Shown here: in pieces, positions 1 to 12,000 of the stretch | Position numbering within the stretch: position 1 is the first letter of the stretch | Layout of the letters: every line of letters begins with the position of its first letter | Assembly (NCBI GenBank): GCA_951230915.1 | Contig: OX579635.1 | Coordinates: 26,598,001 to 26,662,000, forward strand | DNA: 64,000 bases | Direction of reading: 5' to 3' | From: Antitrichia curtipendula | Taxonomy: Eukaryota > Streptophyta > Bryopsida > Hypnales > Leucodontaceae | Notes under the pieces: model-generated | Databases searched by the model: none | Seen by the model: the letters and a program-made list of their open reading frames with translations, nothing else | What the model was told of the DNA's origin: nothing | Position numbers and translations under genes: made by a program

Positions 1-1099
1 AAGTGGGAAGAATAGGGGCAGTGCGGTCTTCAGTTACGACGATCCGCATGCAGCACATTCGACTTGTGTAATAAATATTTTTCAAGAGACCACATGGACG
101 AAGTTGCCATGGCTGCTACATCAGCTCCTCAACTTCCTCCGCAGGGCGAGAATATTGGTCGGTCTTATCCTTACTAACATCGAGGTATGTTTGGTGCACC
201 TATTCTCAACAGAGTACAAAATCTTGGACATATGAAGAAGTATTTTTGTATGAATGACTATAAATTGTTGGTTACGGTGTCGTACAAATAAGAATTTTCA
301 GTTTAACTTCATTTTGGAACCGGCATGCCTGTGGGCAAATATGGCAACGGAGTCATTTTGAATATTTTAGCTGTTTCCTTGGCACGTTCATATCCCAGTA
401 GTACGTTGCTCATGTCCCTTGAAAAGTACCGAACAAGAAATGTTCAGAGTTGTAACATTGGTGGGGTGCAAATGGTTATGTGTGAATAGGGGTTGAAGAA
501 ACTGGAGCGACATCTCTGTAGTGGAGGGGGATTTAGGGAAGATTGCAAGTAATTTGTGGACTATTTGCATTCCAGAGAGTCTTTAATATGTAAGGTTCTT
601 ATTGTATCGGCAGTTGAGTATTTTGACTATTTACGCTTTCAAGTATCACCTTGAATTTACAATCTGTTTCCCCCTGTTTAGTTTCGTGTCAACTTTTTGT
701 ATAAGGTCTTAATGTTTAGTACTACATATTGTGAGTGGCTTAATCTGTTGCTGTATGAACAAATTGTTGAAGCGGAATCTCGTTTCATGACGAAATTTTG
801 TTGTATTCTTTGCTTCACTCTACTGTTGTGTGCACGTGGAATTTCAAAATTGATATGCACACTGATAAGTAAGCTTTTGAAATATCTATACAATTAAATT
901 TTGAAAAAAGACAATTTGCTTTATTGGAGATAACTACAAGCTCATGCTCTTGTTTCATAGGAAAACATATTTGGAAAGGTTTAGGCACTTTAGGATTAAC
1001 GAAGGATTCAATTGAAGTGATTTTTTCAGTTATGGACAATCTTTATGAACTTCTCTTTGATCCATGATCCACGGTGCTTATTATACACCACCTGTCAAT
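1..1099. other. AT-rich intergenic DNA, no gene seen
   Basis: No open frame here has codon character or paired splice sites. The stretch is AT-rich with short stop-bounded frames only. It ends at the left terminus of the first TTAA-bounded element. Confidence 0.5.
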
Positions 1100-1678
1100 T
1101 TAACCCCTAAAGTGTCCATTCAAAGTATGTAAATTTTTTTGGATAGGTTTCTACGAAGTCAATTTTGGTTGTATGTTTACAAATTTTTGACACAAGTTGT
1201 GAACATATATCCTTTTAGTGGGAATATAATTTTATTTTGGACCAGATATCCAGATCAAAAGTTATGCTATCTTGAACTTTTGGGACAAACTAGGTAGCAT
1301 GTGCAAAACTCCTCCTATAATTTTGAAACTTGATAGGTGTGTACCTTACATGATACAAGATGCAAATGTCAAACTCTTCCATATAGTGTAAAAATCTCAT
1401 TCTAGGAGAAGTTAAAGTCTATTGGCCTTGTTGGGCAAAATAAGTTTTATTTTTAAAACTTTTTCTTCTAACATCAAATGTTATACTCTTTCAATATGTT
1501 TAGTTAAAGTTTCTAAAAAAATTCCACACATCCCCCATAGTATTCTAGTACAAATTTGTATAGTTAAATTTTGAAAAAAAAACTTTTTTTTCATTTTTTT
1601 TCATTGCTTAAAAAACTAAAGAGTGACAAATTTTCACAATTTTTGCCTAAAATGTGCACGAGCCCTTTTAGGGGTCAA
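1100..1678. mobile_element. TTAA-bounded short element, copy 1
   Basis: The left end reads TTAACCCCTAAAGTG. The right end reads CTTTTAGGGGTCAA, the inverted form with one change in the terminal TTAA. Length is 579 bases, exactly that of the copy at 27111-27689. There is no coding capacity. It belongs to the dispersed family described in the findings and is followed about 100 bases later by a second copy. Confidence 0.6.
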
Positions 1679-1780
1679 GGTACCTATGATTGAATTAAAT
1701 AACACTAATTCTTCTAACCTACCATGACAAATGTCAATTTTAAAATAAAGAAGAATATTTGCTTAATAAAGAGTATTTAT

Positions 1781-2366
1781 TTAACCCCTAAAGTCCCAAG
1801 GTCATTTTTCTGTCAAAAAACACTCAAAACTGTCATTTCTGCTGCATTCATCCAAGAAAGCAGAAAAAACATTTTTTTAAAGAATCTAACTATAGGATCT
1901 TATACTTCACTTGTCTGAGATCATGTGGTAAAAATTCCATCAAATTTGACCAAACGAATTGGAAGATATTAGCATTCAAAGTTAGACAAAAAGTTTTTTT
2001 TCAATAACATCCTTAGATGGCCCGAAAAACAAGATCTTCCATACCTTTCTCATCATTAGTCCAAATAGAATGATTCAAAGTTTTACATGTAAACAAAAAT
2101 ATAATGTGTTAGAAAAATAAAAATAAAATAAATTCTGAATTTTTGTGATTTTTTGGGGTTGCCCACTGACCTCCATTTTTGGCTTTTTGTGCAATAATTT
2201 TTTCTTCGGGGCATTGATTGAAATAAAAATTATATTCCCAAGAATCTTATGCATTTTTTTAGCTTTACACAAAGTTTTAGTAAATTGTGATGAATATTGA
2301 GATTGCATGAGCCTACCCAAAGTCGCATTTTGGCCCCTATAGGGTCAATGGGACTTTAGGGGTTAA
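1781..2366. mobile_element. TTAA-bounded short element, copy 2 (best ends)
   Basis: This is the clearest member of the family. The left 17 bases (1781-1797, TTAACCCCTAAAGTCCC) are an exact inverted match to the right 17 bases (2350-2366). Length is 586 bases. The flanks outside TTAA do not match, so any target-site duplication is TTAA itself. The first ~150 bases and the last ~300 bases closely resemble the copy at 28064-28985, including a shared internal block around 2045-2100. No transposase frame is present, so it is non-autonomous. Confidence 0.75.
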
Positions 2367-2879
2367 TAAGGTATCGTATTTTCATGACTTTAAAAATTCA
2401 AGGAGGTGCTGGACTGGCAATTGATGAGCATAACACCCTCGATCTGAAGTTGGTTCTTGAATCATGTATAGATTTAGAATCAGTAGGGTCCAATATTCGT
2501 GTGGCCTGCCTATTGTGCTGTCCAAAGAATTTTGCATAAAGTAAATATAAAGTTAACTTTCATGGTTTTACATGATAATTGATTGGAAAAATATTGGTGG
2601 TTTATTTCTTTCATTTATTAGTTTAGGTAAATAAGAAACATCAATACATATTGTACATCTTTCATATGAGAAAAAATGTCATAGAATTTTTATCAACAAA
2701 GAATTTGACATTTAGGTATCCCATGCCAAATTTTGTAAATTTCTATTTCTACAAAGTAATTAGATTTTGCTATTTGATCCTTACACTCACGCCATGTCAG
2801 AATTTGTACATTTGATTGTGATGGTAAAATGAATTCTCTAGGTCCAACATCGAATTTTCTAGGGCCAAAATACTAAAGG
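2367..2879. other. AT-rich spacer, nothing recognised
   Basis: No coding frame, strong palindrome or family repeat end was seen between the TTAA-bounded element and the tandem array that follows. Confidence 0.45.
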
Positions 2880-3440
2880 CAGTTTGCACCAAGAATTATA
2901 TCCCTCCCGTTGTACTATAGATGGATCGAAAGTTCAACTGTACTAAATTCTAGTACTTTGCCAAAGTTTTTAACAATTTCATGCGGAAGCTAGATACCTC
3001 TTTCATTTGCACTCAAGTTTTCAGTAGGAAGAATATTGTATTGAGAATTTTACCCTACTCTACTATAGAAGGGCCAAAGTCCAACTATAAGTTATATCAT
3101 ATTGATTTCTTTCACCTAGCTTTCATGGTTTCATGAGGAAAAACTAGACAGGTGTTACATTTGCACTCAAGTTTTCGATAGGAAGGATATTGTACCAAGA
3201 ATTGTACCCTACTGTACTCTAGAACGGTTGAAGTCCACTAGATATCATATTCTAACACGTTGCCAATGAAAGTTTTTCAGTGTTTCATAGATAGAAAGGT
3301 GCATTTGTACCAATGGTCTACTGAATAGTCGAATATACTAGAGAATAGTCGAAGTGCAACTATATTAAAATTCTTGAACCTTTGCCGAAGCTTTTCATGG
3401 TTTCAGCCTTTCAGGTGACCTGCTGCATTTGCTCTCAAGT
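2880..3440. repeat. Degenerate ~155-bp tandem repeat, about three copies
   Basis: Similar blocks recur at about 2889, 3040 and 3195. They share phrases such as CATTTGCACTCAAGTTTTC (3004, 3168, and altered near 3423) and a segment around ACTATAGA..GG..AAAGTCCAACT. Copies are diverged by substitutions and small indels, so the array is old. No protein frame runs through it. Confidence 0.55.
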
Positions 3441-3811
3441 TCCGGCACTCATCCAAGTCTTGGACTGAGCAGAGAGAACATCGTGTTGTAGCAAATAGTC
3501 CTCGCAGGTCACCCACCCATATGAAACTTCCACTTGCAGTGCATCTGAACCCGTTTCTGCACAGTCTCCTGTAAAAAAAAACTTCCTTGCTCAACTGCAA
3601 TAAATTGGACTTACTTCAATCCATGTGGTCAACTTGTGTATGTAGTAATCCATGAGCTAGACAGTGTGCTAACTTCTTGAAGTTGCAGAATGTGGAATTG
3701 AAGGATCATGAGAATACGGAGAATACGGAGAATCTCTTTTATCAATTTCAAACACCCTCAAATTTCCGTGTGAGAAGATACCAATGTCATTTCCTTGGAC
3801 AGTTTTGTATA

Positions 3812-3926
3812 GGGCAATGCCTGAGGAGGAGGGGATTGCGTGAAAAAATGGACCGACGAGGAGGGCGGAGCCCGACGAGGAGGTGCATTTTTTCACGCAA
3901 TCCCCGCCGACGAGGAGCCATTGCCC
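3812..3926. repeat. 115-bp GC-rich palindrome with a perfect 20-bp stem
   Basis: Bases 3831-3850 are an exact inverted match to 3886-3905. An outer 8-bp pair (3812-3819 with 3919-3926) also matches exactly. The loop and arms carry three near copies of CCGACGAGGAG. The block is far more GC-rich than its surroundings. It may be a small foldback element or a hairpin-forming insertion. No gene is implied. Confidence 0.7.
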
Positions 3927-3990
3927 GACGTAAATCACGAACAGATGGATGAAAATTGGGCATGAGAAATCGAAGCCAGATGAGAAATCC

Positions 3991-4034
3991 GTAATGCCCG
4001 ATTACGCAAGAAAACCCGCGTAATCGGGCATTAC
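3991..4034. repeat. Perfect 17-bp hairpin with 10-bp loop
   Basis: GTAATGCCCGATTACGC at 3991-4007 is an exact inverted match to 4018-4034. It lies about 65 bases after the larger palindrome and shares the sequence TGCCCG with its right end, so the two are probably parts of one insertion. Confidence 0.75.
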
Positions 4035-4732
4035 ACTGCAGAACCACCACGCAAAATGAACGGGAGGAATCCTGGGAGTGGTTTACGGTTACGCCATCAT
4101 CTTCCAGGTCTGCAAAATCTGCCAGTGGAGAGCTACTGTGCTGTACAGTACTGTGCAGAAATAACGCTGCAACTACGCTTACCTCCAAAGGCTATACATC
4201 ACAAACTGCTGGTGATCCACCCACCAATGCGAAACCGCCTCTTGCGGCGTACAGGATTTTAGATCCCCATGAAATTCCTTGCGAGATTCCTTGACAACAA
4301 TACGTATTATTAGGGGTTGTCACACTTTCTTCATCCCATCCTCAATATTTAGAGAATGGGGATGTGGCACTCTCTAGTTGGCTCTCCTTGGCTTGCAGAG
4401 GTCCCATTCTTTGGAGATTGAGAATGGCCATTACTCTCCTCTAGAGGTGAAGAATGGGTGTGAAGAAGATTTTGTTGAAAAATGATTCATCTTGCTTTCA
4501 TCCTTTGTGTGTCGCATTCACCCCAAGTGATTGGAAAGTACTCCCATCCTCACAGTAACAGTGATTGCCGTAACAACCTTGCAACATCCTCGTTGAGCAA
4601 TCAACACTCAATATCTGCAGAACATCCTTGTGTAGCACTAGACATGTGCAAGCATTGAAAAATTACTCAATCGATCCTCTTCCTCAGGTTCAGGGTGCTC
4701 TCTAGTTTCCATTCTCACTCTTGCAACAACAC

Positions 4733-4965
4733 AAAAGGGAGGTCACACCTTTTTCATGGAGAACAACTCCCTATTGGCTCTTCTTTCCACTCCACAATTT
4801 TTCATTCTTCATAGAAGCTTCATTTTCAGAGAAGGTGCGACTACTCGTATTAGGGGTAGTCATGCCTCCTTTGAGAAGCAAATTTCTTGAAGAATGCGAG
4901 CTTGGTGAGAGAAAAGAACAGCCAATGGAAAGTTGTTGTGCAAGAAGAAGGTGTGACCTCCTTTT
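4733..4965. repeat. ~233-bp imperfect palindrome (MITE-like)
   Basis: Both ends read AAAAGG(G)AGGTCACACC in inverted orientation. Matching pairs continue inward: CTATTGGCTCTTCTTT with AAAGAACAGCCAAT, and ATTCTTCATAGAAGCTTC with GAAGCAAATTTCTTGAAGAAT. The centre is near 4850, around GACTAC..GTAGTC. A weaker relative of the centre (TATTAGGGGTTGTCAC) occurs at about 4307, where a second, less clear inverted structure extends to ~4465. Both look like old short inverted-repeat elements upstream of the aldehyde oxidase gene. Confidence 0.6.
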
Positions 4966-4969
4966 GGAA

Positions 4970-6005
4970 CGTGAGCACATGGTTTTCACAGAGAACTGAC
5001 TACATTCACTGTCGTAAATGTGCATAGGCGACATGGAATGCAGGTGGCGTATTCATGTTCTGTGCTTGCCTGAATAGTTTTTTTGTTTTTTTACATGCAT
5101 CCCTGGAATGACTTCGGGGGGACGAGCGAGGGGGTCGCTTAACCCCGGCCCGCTACAGTACTGTCGCCTCAACATCGAACCACAGCCCTACACCACAGCC
5201 TGGCAACGGCCAGTGATACTCCCTCCCGTCCAAATCACGACAGAACTGTGTAGGAACTTGGATGTGTTTACAGTAACTTCCAACTCCTGCAATTTAGGAC
5301 ATCACCTCAGAAAATCGTCAGATGACGAGTGGTGACGACAGATTTATTGCAATGCGATGTGCATTGACGTTGATGGTGTGATCTTTATTGTGCACCATCC
5401 GAATAACTTAGTGGTCCGGGTTTGTCTACACATGTTTTTCTTTTTGTAGCGCTTACTAAAGTTAGTAGCGCCAGAAGCCTGAAAGTACCACACGCAGCAC
5501 GAGCTCTCTTTGTCTCTGTGGCAGTGTTCTTCTTTACTTGTTGCGCAGATCGAAAGAAGGTCGATCGATGTGTGCAAGGGGTAATGTAACAGGATGAAGC
5601 ACTGTGCTCGCCTTCATTTCTTGATTGTTGTTTACTAAACTACGCAAAGTTCCTCATTTGCCGCAGCTCGGGTGTATGGTCCGGCTGCCTGTGGAAACTC
5701 TGATTAGTTTTAGACGATGTCATGGAGTGCGCGCTCCACAGTTGGTGGTAGCAAATGATTAATGTAGCATTTGTTGAGATGGAGTGGTGGGTTTCTGGTG
5801 CTTCGCTTTTCAGCGGATTTGAAGTTCCTTACAATTTCGTTTGGCAGGTGATGGAAGAATTTGTCGAACGTTTTACTTCTCCGCTTTGATTACTGGTGGC
5901 AGTGTGTGAAGGTGAGAAGTATACATGAGGATTTCATGCAGTGTTCGGATTTGGGTGTCCACAGGTCTACCGTGGTAGCGATTTGCTAGAGCTTCACTAG
6001 TTCCG
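4970..6005 (+). promoter_or_regulatory. Upstream region of the aldehyde oxidase gene
   Basis: The stretch from the palindrome to the start codon holds no convincing coding frame. An in-frame stop at 5976-5978 precedes the ATG at 6006. No clear TATA box was identified. The promoter and 5' leader must lie here or further upstream, but the transcription start cannot be placed from sequence alone. Confidence 0.35.
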
Positions 6006-9000
6006 ATGCCCAGCCAATTTCGAAGTTTGGTGGCGATGGTGGAGCTACCCGTCCGGCCCCTCGTGTTCGCTTTGAACGGTGCTCGCGTGGAGCTTTCGGA
6101 GGTGGACCCTTCGTTAACTTTACTCACTTACCTTCGCACCAAGACTACCTTCCGCGGCACCAAGCGCGGGTGCGGCGAAGGCGGATGTGGCGCCTGCGTG
6201 GTCTTCGTGAGCAGATACAACCAGAAGACGAAAAAGCTTGAGGAAATCACTGTGAACGCCTGCTTAGCCTTGCTCTGCTCCTTCGACGGTTGCGCCATCA
6301 CCACCACGGAAGGGCTGGGGTCGCTCCAATCGGGACACCACGCCATCCACAAGCGCATGTCGGGCTTCCACGCTTCACAATGCGGGTTTTGCACGCCTGG
6401 GATGACCATGGCATTGTATGGCACGCTTCGCAACGCGGGATGCAAGTCCAAGTCTAAGTCGAATTCGATCTCGAACTCACAGAAGCTGCAATTGACGGCG
6501 GCCGAGGCGGAGCGGTCCATAGCCGGGAACATTTGTCGATGCACGGGTTATCGACCCTTGCTCGATGCCTGTAAGAGCTTCTGTGACGAAGTGGATGTGG
6601 AAGACTTGGGCTTGCACCATTTCGATGGCGGGGTGCCGGAGTATGACTCTGACCGTGATCCCGTCTTTCCTCAGTTTCTTATTGAAGAATGCGAGGCTCG
6701 TGGTTCAAGGTTTTCACATCAAAATGGTGACCATTTCTCCTTATCAAGTATGTTGTTCCTTCACATCTTGTCACAATCTTGCTTTTGAATTCTGACAGGG
6801 TAACCTCGTATTCATTAAAATGGCAAATCTCAGCGAAATTGGCGCAGTTTCAGTTGCCCGATTGGAACTTCAGACCTAGATCATTCTTTACTTTTAGGAG
6901 CTCCTGGTACTTGAAAGTCCTAATTTTAGAGCTCTGGGCACTTGAATATCACAAATTTGGCACCCTGAAACTGGCCATTTTAACGGATATTATTGTGGCT
7001 TCTAAGTGCCTGCTTCACTCACATGATGTTCTATGATTCTTGTTGCGCAGTAAATGGAAACGATGTAAAGCACGAGAAGGTGCATCCTCGGTTCATATTT
7101 TCGGACAGCGTCAGTGTCAAGGAGAGAGAGAAGGTGTGGGTTGAAGCAGAGTGTTTGGCGGACATTTCAGAATCTCTGAAAATGTATCAGAACAGAATAT
7201 CTAGGGAAATGAAGCTGGTGGTTGGCAACACTGCGGCTGGATATTACAAAAACATCAAACCGGACGTCTACGTCGACATTAGCAAGGCAAGATACTCTTT
7301 GAGCTTCAAGATCGCTTGGTTCTTTTCCATCAGTCTCCATTTGAACACTAAACTGTGTGTAACTTCTCGATTCTGCATTAGGTTGAGGAGTTACTCGTAT
7401 TGCACGAGAAGGCGGATGGGATTGAAGTGGGTGCAGCGGTGACAATCTCGAATTTCATAGAGTTTTTAGAGAACTTGGATTTGAAATCCAAGGCAGCATC
7501 AAATGGGTGTGTTGCTGGTGTGAAGTCCACAACATCAGTTGCTCATGTCTTAGCTGCCCATCTCCGCAAAGTTGCGAGCAACCATGTGCGCAACTGGGGC
7601 AGTGTGGGAGGCAATTTGATGATGGCTCGGCTTTACAATTTCGAGTCCGACATTGCAACCATTCTGCTGGGAGTAGACGCCCAGGTGACAGTCGGTAGTA
7701 AGAAGATCAACCTTGAAACCTTCCTTGGAGAAGGTGCTCTGGCGAATGGCGAGTTTTTGCAATCCATCTGGATACCTCTGCATAGAGCTTCTGGCGTGAT
7801 TTTCAAGACGTTCAGGGCTGCCCCTCGCCCTTCAGGATTCGCTTTGGCCTACTTGAACACTGCCTTCTTTGCACGAGTCTCCGAAACCGGTCGTTTCGAA
7901 GACGTGAGATTAGCATTTGGAGCATTTGGGACAGACCATGCGATCCGAGCTCGCCGTGTGGAGAATCACTTGAATGGGAAGGTGTTGACATGGGAAGTCA
8001 TATTGGAAGCTGTGCAGCTGCTCAAGACCGAGATTGTACCGAAACCTGGAACACGGAAAGCTGAGTACCGTGTGAGCGTGGCTGTGAGTTTCCTGTTTCA
8101 GTCTCTGGCACAGTTTCTAAGGAACGGAGAGGGTTTTGTTAGTAAAGCTCCAGGGCTATTAAACTCGGGGAAACAAACAATTTCCTTGACAGAAGAATTC
8201 TCCCCTATTGGAAAACCATCTGCTAAAACGCAATCTGAACTTCAAGCTTCCGGTACATGATCCTCTGTGACTCTGTTCCATATTCTTTGTTTTTGTTTTA
8301 TTTCTTTTGGTTCCATGTTTTGGTGTGTCAATTCATGAGAGTGTCAATTCCTTGACAGGTGAGGCTGTGTATGTGGACGATATCCCGGCACCAGCGGATT
8401 GCCTTCACGCCGCATTCGTGCTCAGTGACAAAGCTTTGGCCAAAATACGAAAGGTCGACGTGCAGCCCGGTTTGCAAACGCCGGGAACAGTGGCATACAT
8501 CTCGGCTGCGGACATTCCAGCCAAGGGACAGAATATTGGCGTGAGTTTGAGGCCTCTCTCAAGTCAGGCCCTGTTCGCCACGGATCTCGTGGAGTGCGTC
8601 GGCCATCTCATGGGGGTGATGGTAAGTATTCGTGATTCCAAAGTGATCATATTATGGGAAATATAAAGGAAATGGAGAAAGTATTTACATAATTAGATTT
8701 AGAGAAGAACATTAGTTAATTTTTAAAAATTAAAAAATTAGAGCTAATTGAAATCCCCATCAATACGGCTGAAAAATCATGAGGCCAAATATGGGCTTCT
8801 TCGTCCTTAAAGGGTTAATTTGCACCTTTTCTCTTCTTCTTTTCTTGATCATTTTGTGCTTATTCATAATTCTTTCGCCATTTCGATCAGGTCGCAGATA
8901 CGTATGATCATGCGAAGGAGGCGGCTGGCAGAGTGAAGGTGGACTATGACACGCAATCTGTGGGTCCTCCGATACTATCAGCGAAGGAGGCTTTGGAACG

Positions 9001-12000
9001 AAATTCTACGTTTCCGGTGCATTTCTTAGTCGCCAATTCTTTTGGGCCCGTTGATGATATCACGGAGGGGTTCGCAGCGGGAGAGATGAAACTCGAGAAT
9101 GTCGAAGTACGTTCAATTCTCAGGAAGCAACCTGGTCTCACTGAAACTGCACACTTGCAGTTCCTTTCTTGCATTTTTGCAACATAGCCAGAATTTTCGT
9201 TAATACTCATGTAATTCTTACTAATACGCGGATGATACTAGGTTGATACCTGTGGGACTCCTAGGAAAAATGTGGCTACAAATGTATGCTATCTGTCTAG
9301 TTTTCCTTTCATGAATTCGGCGAATTCTGACTATTGTTCTTCGTGCTTTCTGGTCTCTTATCTGCTGGTAAAATTGGGAGAGAAATTATCTGGTGTGGAC
9401 AGTACTGAATGAAATGTTCGTGATTAGCGAGCCTGAAGAATTTGTATGTGTGTTTGGTGCGATCAGGTGATCACCGAGTCACAGAAGCACTTCTACATGG
9501 AAACCCAAGCCGCACTGGCCATACCCGATGAGGACAACTGCATGGTGGTTTACAGCGCAACACAAACTCCGGATTGTGTGCAACGAACAATTGCCGAGGC
9601 ACTTGGCCTTCCCTTCCACAACGTCCGTGTCATTACCCGGCGAGTCGGGGGTGGCTTTGGTGGCAAGGTCTTTCGGGGCACTGCAGTAAGCAAACCAACC
9701 TCTCAAAGACTTCAATTTCTTTTCTAATCCTTCCATTCGAACTCTATTCTAGTTTTTATTAGGATCTAATTTTATGAACTAATTGCTGTTTAGGTTGCAG
9801 TGGCGTGTGCGCTTGCGGCCTACAAGCTGCGGCGTCCTGTTCGCACATCCTTGGACCGGAACACGGATATGACCTTTATAGGAGGTCGAAGTCCGACCAC
9901 TTCTACCTTCAGCGTCGCCTTCACCAAAGAAGGTCGCATCACCGCTTTGAAAACCCAAATTCTGATCGAGGCAGGCTATGAGGCAGACTATGCTTGGTTT
10001 CTTCCGGGTAAGTTCACCTTTCATTCTATTTTCTTATTATATGATTAGTATATGATTCATCATGTCGTTATGAAGTGGTAATCCTGTGAAGCACTAGGAA
10101 CACCATATAATAGTGTATCCGTCGATGAACTCCATGTACTATGCTTTGGATCTCAAATTGGCCACTTGTTGCTTGAATTGATTACGGTTCTGCAGAGAGA
10201 CTTTGCACATGTGAACAATACCGGTACTTCAAATTATAGAGAAACATGAGGTATTCATTGTGTGTTTCCATTCTTTTCCTTAGGTGAATTCACGAACGCT
10301 TTTAAGAAGTACAATTACGGCGCACTGGAAATCGATTACAAAATCTGCAAGACCAACACTGTCCCCAAGACGGCCATGCGTGCTCCTGGCCAAGCGCAAG
10401 GCTCCTTCTTGGCCGAAGCCGTGGTGGAAGCCGTAGCAGCACGGTTGGGAATGCACTCTGAGTTAGTACGTGAACTAAATTTCCACGACTTCAGCAGCTT
10501 GACGAAGTATGTCGGAGAGGGCGCTGTGGGCAAACCCGAAGGGTTCACGTTACCCTCGATCTGGAGCCGTCTCAAGGCTTCTGCCAATTGGGAGGAGCGT
10601 GAACGTGAGGTTGAGAAGTTCAACGAGACCAGCACTTGGAGGAAACGGGGAATTGCGATGATCCCCATCATCTACAACAACCCGAGTTTACCGAAGAATG
10701 CAATGGTGTCCATCTTTGCTGATGGATCCATTTCGTTGGAAACTTCGGGAGTGGAAATTGGACAAGGGTTGTATACGAAAGTTCGGCAAGCGGCCTGCTT
10801 TGCACTTAACAAGCTGTTTCCAGAGGTCCGTGTTTCGTCTCTAGTATCCAAGGTTTTGTTTTTGCTTATCAGATTTAGTTTAGCAGTTGAAAGTTGATTG
10901 TTTACATGGATGCCACAAATTTAGGTAAGCGAAGGACTGAATGAATTCAGTTAATTATCAAATTCCTAACTCCCTTTGTGATTTACACTTAGAATCTTTT
11001 CCTTCATATGTGATCTTCTTGTGTTTTCTTTTCCCATTCAATCCATCCCATCTAGATTAAGATCCTTCAGTTACAATTTTGGGAAAGAGTTTCTAAAACT
11101 TATCAAAAACTTTAAGTTTTATTCTGTTTATTAAATGTTCGTAGCAGCTCTAAAAAGCATTGGGCGTTTAGGGGTTAAACCCCCTGAAGCAGTCCAAACT
11201 TGGAAGAATTTGATGGTGTACTACAATGGTGCCAACACGTTAATCTTCATGTTGACCTTTTCTTTTTTGATTCAATCATGAGAGCCAGCTTGTTGTTTTT
11301 GTTTCAGGGACGAGGAATTGACGTATCAAGATTCAGGATTGTACAAATGGACACCTTAAGTTCGGCAAATAGTGGAGTCACTTCGAGTAGCACAACCTCC
11401 GAAGGGTGTTGTGCAGCTGTTCAAGAGGCCTGCCAGGTGTTGGTGGAGAGACTCACTCCCATATACCAAATGTTACAAGCTGAAGCACCTGATGGTGAAG
11501 TCCAATGGGAGGCTCTCATTTCCAAGGTAAGACAAAAGGGTTAACTTGCTACAAATGTGTGCATTTCGGTTTCCTGAATTTTCAGAGAGTCGTCAAATCC
11601 CAGTTATGAAGCTATCACATGCTCCTTTTGCTTTCAGAAATTAAAACCATCTTGTGTGGTGAGCTGTGCAGGCAATGTTTATGACCGATCTGAAGGTTCA
11701 TCATAGATATGTGCCAAAGCAGTTTCAGTACCTCAATTACGCGGCTGCCGCTAGTGAAGTAAGTTTCCGGGGCATCTGAATGCCGAGTCGACGTCTTTGT
11801 TTCAATCTAATTCGATATGGAGACCCACCGATGTCACGAGAACGGACCAAGCTTTGTCTGAATTCTGCATATCTGATAGTTTTTCGCTGTTTGTGAATCC
11901 AAGGTGGAAATCGATATTCTCACTGGCGAGGTCAACATTCTGGCGACGGATCTCGTGTTTGATTGTGGAAAAAGCCTGAACCCGGCAGTTGATATTGGCC

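Noticed and set aside
3669..4262. Several Arg/Gly/Ser-rich ORFs around 3.7-4.3 kb
   Set aside because: They arise from the GC-rich palindromes and repeat CGACGAGGAG on both strands.
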